Positions 6,753 to 15,716 of a stretch of 38,913 bases of DNA are shown in pieces. Under the pieces are notes generated by a model. That model worked only from the letters and a program-made list of their open reading frames with translations, was not told where the DNA came from and ran no database searches. Position 1 is the first letter of the stretch. Each line of letters opens with the position of its first letter. The position numbers were made by a program, and so were the translations under genes. This DNA comes from Selenomonadaceae bacterium. GTDB taxonomy: Bacteria > Bacillota > Negativicutes > Selenomonadales > Selenomonadaceae. The DNA lies in contig JAFWFO010000050.1 of NCBI GenBank assembly GCA_017515635.1, positions 1 to 38,913 on the forward strand, written 5' to 3'.

Positions 6753-8121
6753 TCCAATCTTTTGCCGCAGAAATTTGCGCGTCGACTTGCTGATAAGATG
6801 TGCCGCCCAGTGAATTTCGAGCCGCCACGCAAGTTTCGGGCTTTATCGCGTCGAAAATGTCCGCGTCGAACAGCGGCGAAAATTCTTTGAACTCTTCAAG
6901 CGTCAAGTCCTTAAGATAAATCCCGTGAGCAATGCAGGCGTGAACGAGTTTGCCCGAAACTTCGTGCGCTTGACGGAACGGCAGATTTTTCTTGACGAGA
7001 TAATCCGCCAAATCGGTTGCGTTTGAAAAATCTTCTTCGACGGCGCGGCGCATGTTTTCGCGACGAACTTTCATGCCGGCGACAATCTGCGCGAAGACTG
7101 CCAGCGAAAATTTCACCGTGTCGAGTGCGTCGAAAACGCCTTCTTTGTCTTCCTGCAAATCTTTGTTGTAGGCGAGCGGCAAAGCTTTGACCGTCATCAG
7201 CAACGCCGTCAAATGTCCGACAACGCGTCCCGTCTTGCCGCGAACGAGTTCCGGCACGTCGGGATTTTTTTTCTGCGGCATCATCGAAGAGCCGGTGCAA
7301 TGCGCGTCGTCAAGCTCAATGAAACTGAATTCGCGACTGCACCACAAAATTATTTCTTCGCTCAAGCGCGACAGGTGAACCATCAAAATCGACGCCGCCG
7401 ACAAAAATTCCAGCAGATAATCACGGTCGCTGACTGCGTCCAAACTGTTCGAGTAAATCGCGCCGAAATTCAATTCACGGGCAACAAAATTTCTGTCAAT
7501 CGGGAAAGTCGTACCTGCCAACGCGCCGGCTCCGAGCGGCATTAAATCTGCGCGGGCAAAAACTCCATCGAAGCGTGCGAAATCCCGTTGCAACATGGAA
7601 AAATACGCCAGCAGGTGATGAGCGAACAAAATCGGTTGAGCGCGTTGCAAATGCGTATATCCGGGGACAATCACGTCGCGATTTTTTTCGGCGGCTTTGA
7701 CCAGCTCCGTTTGCAAATTCAAAATCAGCTTTTGAACTTCGCGAACTTGTCGGCGCATGTAAAGATGTGTATCGAGCGCGACTTGGTCATTGCGACTGCG
7801 TGCCGTGTGAAGTCTGCCGCCCGCCTCGCCGATTGCGTCCGTCAACGCCTTTTCAACGTTCATGTGAATATCTTCGAGCGCAACGCTGAAATCGAATTTG
7901 CCCGCGTCAATGTCCGACAAAATTTTTTGCAAGCCCGCGCAGATTTTTTCGGCGTCTTCGTCGGAAATAATTTTTTGTGCCGCCAACATTTTCGCATGTG
8001 CCTGCGAACCTTCGATGTCTTCGCGGTACATGCGCTTATCGAATTTAATTGACGCTTGAAATTCGTTAATCATTTCGTCGGTGGATTTTTCAAAACGTCC
8101 GCCCCAAAGTTTTTCGCTCAT
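6721..8121 (-). CDS. argH: Argininosuccinate lyase
   Basis: A 466-residue member of the fumarase/aspartase superfamily, normal length. The signature loop [13 protein letters not shown] carries the catalytic serine. Other landmarks are the N-terminal [12 protein letters not shown], the [11 protein letters not shown] region and the TARSRNDQV motif. It cleaves argininosuccinate to arginine and fumarate, the last step of arginine synthesis. ATG 8121 is preceded by GGAGGGCGGG. It follows argG by 30 bases in the same operon. Its 3' end overlaps the shortened brnT-like frame. Confidence 0.97.
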   Translation of the reverse strand: MSEKLWGGRFEKSTDEMINEFQASIKFDKRMYREDIEGSQAHAKMLAAQKIISDEDAEKICAGLQKILSDIDAGKFDFSVALEDIHMNVEKALTDAIGEAGGRLHTARSRNDQVALDTHLYMRRQVREVQKLILNLQTELVKAAEKNRDVIVPGYTHLQRAQPILFAHHLLAYFSMLQRDFARFDGVFARADLMPLGAGALAGTTFPIDRNFVARELNFGAIYSNSLDAVSDRDYLLEFLSAASILMVHLSRLSEEIILWCSREFSFIELDDAHCTGSSMMPQKKNPDVPELVRGKTGRVVGHLTALLMTVKALPLAYNKDLQEDKEGVFDALDTVKFSLAVFAQIVAGMKVRRENMRRAVEEDFSNATDLADYLVKKNLPFRQAHEVSGKLVHACIAHGIYLKDLTLEEFKEFSPLFDADIFDAIKPETCVAARNSLGGTSYQQVDAQISAAKDWIANQSAQQSI

Positions 8122-8151
8122 AATTTCCCGCCCTCCTCGACCGCAAATAAA

Positions 8152-9354
8152 TTATTTCTTGTTGACCAATGCGCGAACTTTCAGCGGCAGGCCGAACAGA
8201 TTGATAAAGCCCGTCGCGTCCGCCTGATTGTAAACGTCGTCATGTTCAAACGTCACGAATTCTTGACTGTAAAGCGAATAATCGGATTTCGCGCCCGCCG
8301 AAATGATGTTGCCCTTGTAAAGCTTCAAGCGAACAGTGCCCGTGACGGTCTTTTGAGTTTCGTCGACGAACGCCGCCAAAGCTTCGCGCAGGGGACTGAA
8401 CCACATGCCGTCATAAACCAATTCGCCGTATTTAACGCCGACATGCTGTTTGAAATGGAACGTCGCACGGTCGAGGCAGAGATATTCCAATTCGCGGTGC
8501 GCGTAGTACAAAATCGAACCGGCGGGATTTTCGTAGACGCCGCGAGATTTCATGCCGACAAGACGATTTTCGCAAATGTCGACGATGCCGACGCCGTTTC
8601 TTGCGCCGATTTCGTTCAACTTCGTGACGAGTTCAACCGCGCCGAGTTTTTCGCCGTTGACTGCCACGGGCACGCCGTGTTCAAAGTCGACGGTAATTTC
8701 TTCGGGCTTGTCGGGCGCATCTTCGGGCGCGACGCTGATCAGGAACATTTTATTTTGCGGCGCATTCCACGGATCTTCAAGGTCGGAACCTTCGTGCGAC
8801 AAATGCCAAATGTTTCTGTCCATGCTGTAAGTTTTGTTTTCGGTGGCAATGGGGATGTCGTGCGCTTTGGCGTATTCGATTTCGGCTTCGCGTGAATCCA
8901 AATCCCATTCGCGCCACGGAGCGATAATTTTCAATTCGGGCGCGAGAGCTTTAACCGTCAACTCGAAACGGACTTGGTCGTTGCCTTTGCCCGTCGCGCC
9001 GTGAGCAACCGCGTCGCAACCTTCAGCCAACGCAATTTCGACGAGACGTTTCGCGATAATCGGGCGTGCGAAAGAAGTTCCGAGCAAATATTTTTCCTCG
9101 TAAGTCGCGCCGGCTTTGAGCGTCGGGAAAATGTAATTCTCGATGAAATCTTTGGTGAGGTCGGCGATGAAAACTTTCGACGCGCCGGACTTCAAAGCTT
9201 TGTCGTGCACGACGTTGAGTTCGTCGCCCTGACCGACATCCGCGCAAACCGCAATGACTTCGCAGCCGTAATTTTCTTTGAGCCACGGAATGATAACCGA
9301 CGTATCCAAACCGCCGCTGTAAGCGAGTGCAACTTTTTTGACAGTGTCTTTCAT
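8152..9354 (-). CDS. argG: Argininosuccinate synthase
   Basis: A 400-residue enzyme with the N-type ATP-pyrophosphatase loop [12 protein letters not shown] at residues 8-19 and the conserved [21 protein letters not shown] and YSMDRNIWH blocks. It condenses citrulline and aspartate using ATP. I choose ATG at 9354 because GAGGAGATA lies directly upstream; an in-frame start at 9396 would place the N-terminus inside the promoter. First gene of the arg-brn-cupin operon, driven by the promoter at 9399-9427. No ARG-box operator could be identified by eye. Confidence 0.97.
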   Translation of the reverse strand: MKDTVKKVALAYSGGLDTSVIIPWLKENYGCEVIAVCADVGQGDELNVVHDKALKSGASKVFIADLTKDFIENYIFPTLKAGATYEEKYLLGTSFARPIIAKRLVEIALAEGCDAVAHGATGKGNDQVRFELTVKALAPELKIIAPWREWDLDSREAEIEYAKAHDIPIATENKTYSMDRNIWHLSHEGSDLEDPWNAPQNKMFLISVAPEDAPDKPEEITVDFEHGVPVAVNGEKLGAVELVTKLNEIGARNGVGIVDICENRLVGMKSRGVYENPAGSILYYAHRELEYLCLDRATFHFKQHVGVKYGELVYDGMWFSPLREALAAFVDETQKTVTGTVRLKLYKGNIISAGAKSDYSLYSQEFVTFEHDDVYNQADATGFINLFGLPLKVRALVNKK

Positions 9355-9398
9355 TTTGAGTATCTCCTCTGAAAAAATTTTTGTCTGTTGACGCAAGC

Positions 9399-9427
9399 AT
9401 TTTAGCCCCGTGACGAAAGGTTGTCAA
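9399..9427 (-). promoter_or_regulatory. argG operon promoter
   Basis: On the reverse strand TTGACA (9427-9422), a 17-base spacer and TAAAAT (9404-9399) lie 45 bases upstream of the argG start. The -35 overlaps, in opposite orientation, the -35 of the divergent promoter for the gene at 9488. Confidence 0.85.
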
Positions 9428-9449
9428 AAAAATTTCGCGGTGTTACAAT
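9421..9449 (+). promoter_or_regulatory. Promoter of the GT-C membrane protein gene
   Basis: TTGTCA (9421-9426), a 17-base spacer and TACAAT (9444-9449) lie 38 bases upstream of the start at 9488. It shares five bases of its -35 with the argG promoter on the other strand, because TTGTCAA reads as a -35 in both directions. Confidence 0.75.
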
Positions 9450-9487
9450 CGGCGGCAGTTTTTAAAAATTTTTGTAGGGGTTTTGTG

Positions 9488-11101
9488 ATGAATTTCAACG
9501 AAATATTTTTGGGCGAAGAAAAATTTTTCAATCGCAAAGTCGCAATTTTTCACGCCGCGTTACTTTTTGCCGCAGTGATGTTTTTGTACCTGTTTTCGTA
9601 TTCGACAAGCCCGCGATATTTTTTCATCGGCAATGATTCGGCAATCTTTCAAGTCGTCGGCAAAGGCTGGGCGGAAGGTCTCTTGCCTTACGTCAACAAT
9701 TTCGAAAACAAAGGCCCGTTGCTGTTCGCAATCGACGCGCTCGGTTATCTGATTTATCCCCGCGTCGGAATTTTTTTCTTGCAAATTCCGTTCATGTATT
9801 TTTCGTTTTTGTTCATGTGGCGGGCAGTTGAGCTGTATTGGTCGCGGCGTGCAACGTTGGCGATTTGGTCGTTCATGATTTTTTGGCGTGCGACGGTTTT
9901 TTACGAAGGCAACCGCACGGAAGAATATTCCATGCCGTTTCTGTTGGCGGGCGCATATTTTTTCCTGCGTTGGTTGCGTGATGAAAACAATTTTTTGCCG
10001 CCGTCGATTGGATTTTTTTACGGACTAGGATTCGGCGCGTGTGTCCTGTTGCGCACGACAAACGGCTTGCCGATTTGCTGTTACGTGTTGTTGACGACGT
10101 TCGTTTTGATACGGGCTGGCGCGTTCAAAAACATTTGGCAAAACTTTTTGAGCTTCTGGGCGGGCTTCGCGACAATTTGTCTGCCGTTTGTAATTTATTT
10201 CGCGTCGCACGGAATTTTTTACGACATGCTTTACGGAACAATTTTGTTTAACACAAAACTCACAACCGCCTACGGTGATGATTCTCTCGAACATTTGAAA
10301 TATATGGCATCATATGCCGCGTTGCATTACGTGCCGTTGTACCTTTTGGTAATCGGGAGCGTCTGCCTCGTCCTGAAGAACGTAAAAAATTTTTTGGCGT
10401 GGAGCGGATTGGTTACAGGCGCGATAATGTTTTTATTGTTGGTGAAGCTCAGACCCTTTGCTATATATCTTGAACTGATTGCGGCTGTTTTACCGATATT
10501 TTTCGCAATCCTTCACGAATGGAAACGCAACATCTTGCCGGATATAAAAGCTCCGTGGCACGACAAAGCTTTTAGGCTAAAAAGAATCGTTTGGAAATTT
10601 GTCATGGTGTATACGGCAATGTATTTAATTTTGCACGTCGTTATTTTTGCTCAAACATTTTATGTCAACAATTCGTCGTACAACAAGATGATGTTTTCAA
10701 AAAAGATGACCGACATGCGCAGTATCGGTGCGAAGATTAACGCGGCAGAAAAAAAATCCGTCGTATTTTACGGCGAAGGAAATATCATGTCGTATTTTAT
10801 CTTGGAAACGGGAATTTATCCGCGTTGTCGCTTTTTCAGTAACATCACCAACGCTTTCGGGCTTTACGACCCCGCCGTGATTCCGGAATGGATTCAAAAC
10901 GTCACAAACGATTATCCAAAGTGGATTCTTTACAGCGCACTTGAGAAAGAGTATACGGGTGAAGAGATAGACTACTGGGCTTATAATTTCCGTCGACAGC
11001 GACATCCCGCCGTTGAGGAAATTATTGCGGAAAAATATACTCTCGCCGCCGAAATGGAGATTTACAGTCAAATCGTGAGACTTTATCGGCTCCGCGAATA
11101 A
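9488..11101 (+). CDS. Polytopic membrane protein, probable GT-C-fold glycosyltransferase
   Basis: A 537-residue protein with roughly ten hydrophobic segments, starting at LFAAVMFLYLFSYS (about 25-38). The first external loop reads GNDSAIFQVVGKGWAEGLLPYVNNFENKGPLLF, matching the D...G..PY.d.f..KgPl pattern of ArnT/PMT-type (GT39/GT83) enzymes that use polyprenyl-phosphate sugars; the aspartate of GNDS is the candidate catalytic base. A soluble C-terminal tail of about 120 residues follows the last helix. The sugar and acceptor are unknown. ATG 9488 has AGGGG at 9476-9480; GTG 9485 is an alternative start. A terminator follows directly. Confidence 0.72.
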   Translation: MNFNEIFLGEEKFFNRKVAIFHAALLFAAVMFLYLFSYSTSPRYFFIGNDSAIFQVVGKGWAEGLLPYVNNFENKGPLLFAIDALGYLIYPRVGIFFLQIPFMYFSFLFMWRAVELYWSRRATLAIWSFMIFWRATVFYEGNRTEEYSMPFLLAGAYFFLRWLRDENNFLPPSIGFFYGLGFGACVLLRTTNGLPICCYVLLTTFVLIRAGAFKNIWQNFLSFWAGFATICLPFVIYFASHGIFYDMLYGTILFNTKLTTAYGDDSLEHLKYMASYAALHYVPLYLLVIGSVCLVLKNVKNFLAWSGLVTGAIMFLLLVKLRPFAIYLELIAAVLPIFFAILHEWKRNILPDIKAPWHDKAFRLKRIVWKFVMVYTAMYLILHVVIFAQTFYVNNSSYNKMMFSKKMTDMRSIGAKINAAEKKSVVFYGEGNIMSYFILETGIYPRCRFFSNITNAFGLYDPAVIPEWIQNVTNDYPKWILYSALEKEYTGEEIDYWAYNFRRQRHPAVEEIIAEKYTLAAEMEIYSQIVRLYRLRE

Positions 11102-11104
11102 AAA

Positions 11105-11131
11105 ATCCCCCCACGTTACGGGGGATTTTTT
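11105..11131. terminator. Bidirectional terminator between convergent genes
   Basis: ATCCCCC (11105-11111) pairs with GGGGGAT (11120-11126) around an 8-base loop. T-runs follow on both strands (T at 11126-11131; A-rich 11101-11105 on the other side). It serves the + gene ending at 11101 and the - gene ending at 11135. Confidence 0.9.
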
Positions 11132-11134
11132 GCG

Positions 11135-12190
11135 TTACTGTTGAACCAAAATAATTTCTTCAATGCGGGCACTTTCGGCCTCGGTTTTGCTGATGACGCC
11201 CATTTTTTCCATCGCGTCAATAACGACAAGTTGACGTTTCTTGGCAAGTCGGAAGTCGACGTAAGGCGAATAAAGACTCGGCGCGTTCGGCAAACCGGCA
11301 AGCATTGCACATTCGGCAATTGTCAAGTCGGCGGGTTCCTTGCCGAAATAACCGTGCGACGCTTCGTAAATCCCATAAAAATTCGATCCGAAATAAATCA
11401 CGTTCAAATATATCTCAAGGATTTTGTCTTTCTTGAAATCTTTTTCCATATTCATCGACAAAATCAATTCTTCTGCCTTGCGCGTGAAAGTTTGTTCGCT
11501 TGTGAGGAATAAATTTTTGACGGTCTGTTGAGTTATCGTCGACGCACCCTCCTGAATCTCGCCGGCTTCGACGTTGACCAAAACCGCCCGTGCAATGCCG
11601 AAAATGTCAAAACCTTTGTGCGTGTAAAATCTTTGGTCTTCGACGGAAACGACGGCTTGACACAGCAGAAACGGCATTTTGTCAATCGTGACATAGTGCG
11701 GGACTTTTTTCAACTTTGCGTCGACGGCGGGTTTAATCGAAGTCATTCGGTCGAGCGTGGCGAAAAATCCGAGATTATCCGCAGGCATTCTTGACTGAAC
11801 GGGTTCGCGTTCCTCGCGGCGTTCCGTGCGGTGAGTTTCCTCTTTGACGGGCGGTTTGTCGTCGGAAATTTTTTCGTCGGGTTTGTCGGAAACTTTTGCG
11901 GGTTTGTCGGAAACTTTTTCGTCGTCGGCAAGTTTCGTCGCGTCAAACGGTCGATTATTTAAATCGTCGAAGAGCGTTTTTACTTCGGGCGCGCCGCTTC
12001 TTTTGGGCACCGTGTCTTCGGAAAAAACTTCGTTGGAAAAAGCTCCCAAAGAATCTGCGGGATGTTCTGACTTCATCGTCAACGTGACCACAAACGAAAT
12101 TATAAAAGTCAACGCCAACAAGATGCCGAATTTGATAATCCTAAAAATCACGCGGAATGAACGTCGCGGCTTTTGTTTGTCTTGAGCCAA
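11135..12190 (-). CDS. Monofunctional peptidoglycan glycosyltransferase (GT51), PBP1A-type
   Basis: A 351-residue protein. One N-terminal membrane anchor (IIKFGILLALTFIISFVVTL, about residues 14-33), a charged low-complexity linker (about 75-135, repeated SDKP and EKx units), then a GT51 domain. Motifs are VSVEDQRFYTHKGFD with catalytic glutamate, EGASTITQQTVKN, RKAEE and IYLNVIYFGSNFYGI. It polymerises lipid II outside the membrane. The protein ends shortly after GT51 with no transpeptidase domain, so it is monofunctional although its motifs resemble the PBP1A subgroup. Start TTG at 12190, chosen for AAGGGAG eight bases upstream; the longer frame to 12232 begins inside the promoter. Confidence 0.9.
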   Translation of the reverse strand: MAQDKQKPRRSFRVIFRIIKFGILLALTFIISFVVTLTMKSEHPADSLGAFSNEVFSEDTVPKRSGAPEVKTLFDDLNNRPFDATKLADDEKVSDKPAKVSDKPDEKISDDKPPVKEETHRTERREEREPVQSRMPADNLGFFATLDRMTSIKPAVDAKLKKVPHYVTIDKMPFLLCQAVVSVEDQRFYTHKGFDIFGIARAVLVNVEAGEIQEGASTITQQTVKNLFLTSEQTFTRKAEELILSMNMEKDFKKDKILEIYLNVIYFGSNFYGIYEASHGYFGKEPADLTIAECAMLAGLPNAPSLYSPYVDFRLAKKRQLVVIDAMEKMGVISKTEAESARIEEIILVQQ

Positions 12191-12222
12191 AAAAATTACT
12201 CCCTTGCGAATATCTTGCAGGA

Positions 12223-12251
12223 AGTATATCACAAAACTTTCATGTTGCCAA
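12223..12251 (-). promoter_or_regulatory. Promoter of the GT51 gene
   Basis: On the reverse strand TTGGCA (12251-12246), a 17-base spacer and TATACT (12228-12223), with an upstream TG giving an extended -10 (TGATATACT). It lies 33 bases before the TTG start and supports that start over the longer frame. Confidence 0.78.
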
Positions 12252-12289
12252 AAACTTTCCGTGACGGCATTTTATCTCGACAGAATTTT

Positions 12290-13363
12290 TCAGTCGACTT
12301 GAATCAATTCGTACTGCGGGTTGCCCATTTTGTGTTCGGTCATTGCCGACAGTTGACGCAGGCCGTGACCTGATTCAATTCGTTCGCGCAAATCTTTGGT
12401 ATCGTTCGCCGTCCAAACCAAATCGCAACAAGCTTGGTCTATCGCAAGAATATCCGTCGACGCCAAAATTCCAACGTCCGCACAAGTCGGCTCAGCGGCA
12501 CGAGTTCCCGCGCAGTCGCAGTCAACCGACATTCGCCGCATGACGTTCAGGAAAACAATTCGCTTGCCGAAATAATCACAAGTCGCTTTGCCCGAATCCG
12601 CCATGCGCTCCATGAGCTGTTCTTTAAGCGGAAAAGTTCCGTCGAACCAATCGACGTTTATTGGCGGCATACCGAATTTTTCGCTGTCGTAGCCATGAAC
12701 TTGAACTTTGCCGACGTGCCCGCTCGCCATACCGATTGCAATATTTTTCAGACTGCCGCCGAAGCCGCCCATTGCGTGTCCTTTGAAGTGCGTCAGGACG
12801 ATAACCGAATCATAGTTGACGAGATGTCCGCCCATTGCAACTTCGTTGAGGTGGAAGCCGCCGCGCACGGGGAAATTAACGTAACCTTCGTCTTCGTCCA
12901 TGATGTCGACGGGGCAGAAGTTCCAGCCGTTGGTTGCAATCGTCGCACGGTGGTCTTCGCTGGTGTAGCGTTTGCCGACGTAAAGCGTGTTCGTTTCGAT
13001 GATGTTGCTGTTCGGAACTTGCGCTTGAAATTTTTGCACCATGTCACGCGGCAAAATGTTGGGGCCATTCGGTTCGCCCGTGTGGAGTTTGATTCCGACT
13101 TTGCCGAAAATTTCGCCGTTGATTTTGTTGTAGAGCTTGATTAAATGGTCGGCGTCGATTTTGTCGGTGAAGTAAACTTTAGCCGCCGTGCCCGTGTAAT
13201 TCGTGCCGGTGACATTTTTCGAGCCGACGACGGGAGCCGCGTTGAGCTTGAGAATTTTTTTGCCGTGTGCCGCCTCGACGGGTTGAGCCGAAAAATTTCC
13301 GACAGCCGCAGTTAAAGCAGCCGCGCCTGCCATTTTGAAAAGGTCTCTGCGTGTAATGTCCAT
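12290..13363 (-). CDS. DUF362 domain protein with Tat signal peptide
   Basis: A 357-residue protein. The N-terminus has a twin-arginine signal (TRRDLFKMAG, then AAALTAAVG, cleavage near VEAAHG). The DUF362 body contains KLHTGEPNGPNILP, SVIVLTHFKGHAMGGFGGSLKNIAIG, and a cysteine-rich SVDCDCAGT that probably binds metal or an Fe-S cluster. DUF362 proteins are thought to be redox or Fe-S proteins of unknown reaction. ATG 13363 is preceded by GGAGG. Last gene of the 15547-12290 operon, 47 bases after the lipoprotein flavodoxin. A close paralogue lies at 23486-24496. Confidence 0.83.
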   Translation of the reverse strand: MDITRRDLFKMAGAAALTAAVGNFSAQPVEAAHGKKILKLNAAPVVGSKNVTGTNYTGTAAKVYFTDKIDADHLIKLYNKINGEIFGKVGIKLHTGEPNGPNILPRDMVQKFQAQVPNSNIIETNTLYVGKRYTSEDHRATIATNGWNFCPVDIMDEDEGYVNFPVRGGFHLNEVAMGGHLVNYDSVIVLTHFKGHAMGGFGGSLKNIAIGMASGHVGKVQVHGYDSEKFGMPPINVDWFDGTFPLKEQLMERMADSGKATCDYFGKRIVFLNVMRRMSVDCDCAGTRAAEPTCADVGILASTDILAIDQACCDLVWTANDTKDLRERIESGHGLRQLSAMTEHKMGNPQYELIQVD

Positions 13364-13410
13364 GATAAAACCTCCGAAAATTTTTATTCAAACTGCGACT
13401 TTGTCCGAAT

Positions 13411-14067
13411 TCAATAGCCGAGAGTTTTTAACCAAGCTTCGACATCTTTTTTGACGGCTTCGGGTTCGTCTTGACAACGTTTGCCGACAATGCCGATACC
13501 GTCACGAACGGTCGCGCCCTTCGCATGTTCGGGGATTTGCGCTTCCTTGCCCGTCATGTAAGTGCCCGCCGATGTGCAAAACGGAATAATCGTCTTGCCG
13601 CTGAAGTCGTTGCTTTCAAGGAACGTGTACATAATCATCGGCAAATTCGACCACCACACGGGATAGCCACAGAAAATTATATCGTATTGCGCAAGGTTGT
13701 CGATATTGTTGGCGAGTGCGGGACGTGCATTTTCTTCAAGTTCCTTTTTGGCAATTTCCGTGCAGGGTTCGTATTCGTCCGGATAAGGTTTCGCGGGTTT
13801 AATCTCGAATTTGTCCGCGCCGACTTTTTGAGCAATGAAGTCCGCGACAATCGCCGTGTTGCCGGTTGTGATTTTGCCGACGTTGTATTCTTCGCCCGTG
13901 CGCGAGAAATAAACGACGAGAATTTTTTTGTCGCTCGACGCGGGTTTTTGTTCGGCGGAAGTTTTTTCTTCGGATTTTTCGGGTGCGGGAGTTTTTTCGT
14001 TACCGCCGCCGCAACCCGTGAAAATCATCGTCATCAAAAGCAATGCCGCCATAAAAATTTTTTTCAC
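13411..14067 (-). CDS. Lipoprotein-anchored flavodoxin
   Basis: A 218-residue protein with a lipoprotein signal: MKKIFMAALLLMTMIFTGCGGG, lipobox cysteine at residue 19. A K/E/P/S-rich tether (about 22-47) follows, then a flavodoxin fold: ILVVYFSRTGEEYNVGKITTGNTAIVADFIA carries the FMN phosphate-binding loop, IIFCGYPVWWSNLPMIMYTFLE the second loop, and TIIPFCTSAGT the third. It matches the flavodoxin_4-type family. The tether implies action on the outer face of the cytoplasmic membrane. Start GTG 14067 with GAGGTGAT. It shares about half its fold motifs with the Tat flavodoxin upstream in the same operon. Confidence 0.87.
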   Translation of the reverse strand: MKKIFMAALLLMTMIFTGCGGGNEKTPAPEKSEEKTSAEQKPASSDKKILVVYFSRTGEEYNVGKITTGNTAIVADFIAQKVGADKFEIKPAKPYPDEYEPCTEIAKKELEENARPALANNIDNLAQYDIIFCGYPVWWSNLPMIMYTFLESNDFSGKTIIPFCTSAGTYMTGKEAQIPEHAKGATVRDGIGIVGKRCQDEPEAVKKDVEAWLKTLGY

Positions 14068-14079
14068 GCTATCACCTCG

Positions 14080-14913
14080 TTAATGTGTCGCTTTAAGATA
14101 TTGCAAATCGCCAAACCAATAAGACGCGGTCGTCCCGCCGTCAATCAGAAAATCTGCGCCGCTGATGAAACGCCCACGACTGCTCATCAAAAATTCCGCA
14201 AGGTCTCCGACTTCGTCGGGAGTGCCGGCACGTCCCGCAGGTGACGCCTTCAACATGTTGCGATAACCTTCGCCGCGAGGGCCTTTGAGTTCGTCGGCGG
14301 CAAGCGGCGTGATAATTATTCCGGGGCTGATTGAATTAATCGTCGCGCCACGTTTGCCCCAAGGTGTCGCCTGACCAGCCACGCGCAGGACATTGCAACG
14401 TTTGGAATATTGATAAGCTTTGAGCGTGTCGGTTATCGCCTGAATGAACGGCAAATTTAAAAGTTCTTCCGTCGGTGTCGTCGCCAGCCGGAAATTTTGT
14501 TCTTCCGTCAATGCGCCGAGTCTGTGTCCCGATTGCGACGAAATTATCACGCCCGAACCGCCGTCCGAAATTATTTTGCCGAATTCTTCAAGCAAGACCG
14601 CCGTGCCGTACAAATCGACTTTCAAAATTGCGGCAACGGGAGCTTGCGACGGAGAAACGCCCGCCGCGCAGATTAAATTTTTCACCGCGCCGAAAGTTTG
14701 TGAGTGTTCGACTAAATTCAAAATCGATTCACGGCTTGAAATGTCGACGGCAACGGTTGAAGTTTCAAAGCCCGCGTCCTCGAAAATTTTTGCCGCCGCT
14801 TGAGCCGCCTCAAGTTTCAAATCGCCCAACACGACATGTTTGCCCGCACCGACACGCCGAGCGATTGCCTGCCCGATTGAGCCTGTGCCGACCAAAACAA
14901 CAACGTCTTTCAT
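14080..14913 (-). CDS. Short-chain dehydrogenase/reductase
   Basis: A 277-residue SDR. The cofactor loop is VLVGTGSIGQAIARRV at residues 6-21, a variant of TGxxxGxG lacking the first threonine. The downstream region has ICAAGVSPS in place of NNAG, IISSQSG with the catalytic serine, and YQYSKRCN giving the YxxxK pair. The C-terminus has SPGIIITPL and the FISGADFLIDGGTT signature of classical SDRs. It is cytoplasmic, unlike its exported neighbours. GGAGGTTTT precedes ATG 14913. Substrate unknown; NAD(P) preference not determinable, though the D31 region (LGDLKLEAA) suggests NAD. Confidence 0.88.
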   Translation of the reverse strand: MKDVVVLVGTGSIGQAIARRVGAGKHVVLGDLKLEAAQAAAKIFEDAGFETSTVAVDISSRESILNLVEHSQTFGAVKNLICAAGVSPSQAPVAAILKVDLYGTAVLLEEFGKIISDGGSGVIISSQSGHRLGALTEEQNFRLATTPTEELLNLPFIQAITDTLKAYQYSKRCNVLRVAGQATPWGKRGATINSISPGIIITPLAADELKGPRGEGYRNMLKASPAGRAGTPDEVGDLAEFLMSSRGRFISGADFLIDGGTTASYWFGDLQYLKATH

Positions 14914-14938
14914 GCCAAAACCTCCGTTAAATTCTCCG

Positions 14939-15547
14939 TTAAATTAATCCGAGCCGTTTCAAATTTTCTTCGACGACTTTTTCGGCTTGCGAACGATCAT
15001 TTTGAGCCGTCGCGCCGCGCATTTCAAAGCCCTGCAAAACTTTCGCGGTCGGGCACGTCAACGAAATTGTCTGATCGGTACTCGAAAGACCGCTGCCGCC
15101 GTGCGTGCAGAACGGAACGATTTTTTTCCCGCTGAAGTCGTGACTCTCCAGAAACGTGTAAGTTATTTGCGGGGCGTCTCCATACCAGATTGGATAACCG
15201 ACGAAAACCGTCGTGTACTGCGAAAAATTTTCCACGTCACCGACGAACGGCGGACGCGCTTTGGTTGCCTTTTCGCGGCCGGCAATTTTTTTGCATTCTT
15301 CGTAGCTGTCGGGGTACGGCGTGACGGGTTTAATCTCGAAAATATCTCCGCCGGTTTTCTGCGCGATAATTTCGGCGACAATGGCAGTGTTGCCTTTGGT
15401 GATGTTGCCCGTGCCGTATTCTTCGCCCGTGCGCGAAAAATAGACGATCAAAATTTTTTCATTCGTCGCCGCGTGAACTTTGCCGAACGAAAGTAAAAAT
15501 CCGGCCGTCGTCGCGAGCTGTAAAAATTTTCTGCGCGTAATGTCCAT
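14939..15547 (-). CDS. Tat-exported flavodoxin
   Basis: A 202-residue flavodoxin whose N-terminus is a twin-arginine signal peptide (TRRKFLQLATTAGFLLSFG, cleavage after VHA). The FMN loop is ILIVYFSRTGEEYGTGNITKGNTAIVAEIIA; later loops are VFVGYPIWYGDAPQITYTFLE and KIVPFCTHGGSG. Tat export means it can leave the cell already loaded with FMN. First gene of the operon ending with DUF362 at 12290. GGAGGTTTC precedes ATG 15547. Its promoter at 15578-15608 has an unusual spacer. Confidence 0.88.
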   Translation of the reverse strand: MDITRRKFLQLATTAGFLLSFGKVHAATNEKILIVYFSRTGEEYGTGNITKGNTAIVAEIIAQKTGGDIFEIKPVTPYPDSYEECKKIAGREKATKARPPFVGDVENFSQYTTVFVGYPIWYGDAPQITYTFLESHDFSGKKIVPFCTHGGSGLSSTDQTISLTCPTAKVLQGFEMRGATAQNDRSQAEKVVEENLKRLGLI

Positions 15548-15577
15548 GTCGAAACCTCCGTGAAATTTTTTACATCG

Positions 15578-15608
15578 ATTATAAAGGTTGAAGCCGACTT
15601 CATGTAAA
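15578..15608 (-). promoter_or_regulatory. Redox operon promoter with 19-bp spacer and internal dyad (MerR-like)
   Basis: On the reverse strand TTTACA (15608-15603), a 19-base spacer and TATAAT (15583-15578). The spacer contains the dyad TGAAG-N4-CTTCA (15589-15602). Overlong spacers holding a palindrome are the hallmark of promoters activated by MerR-family regulators, which untwist the DNA. No merR gene is in the window, so the regulator would be encoded elsewhere. Confidence 0.55.
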
Positions 15609-15716
15609 CTGCCGCAAAAAATTTTTTCGTAAAAAACTTGACAAAACGATTAGAGAGGGGAGGTAAAATGAATAGAAACATTTTATTCACGAAACACAAT
15701 GGAAGGAGTGATGATT

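Noticed and set aside
8056..8895. Long + strand frame antisense to argG/argH
   Set aside because: It runs across two genes with strong family matches on the other strand; its translation has no recognisable domain. The same holds for the long antisense frames at 12434-13144, 25912-27009 and 36147-36752.
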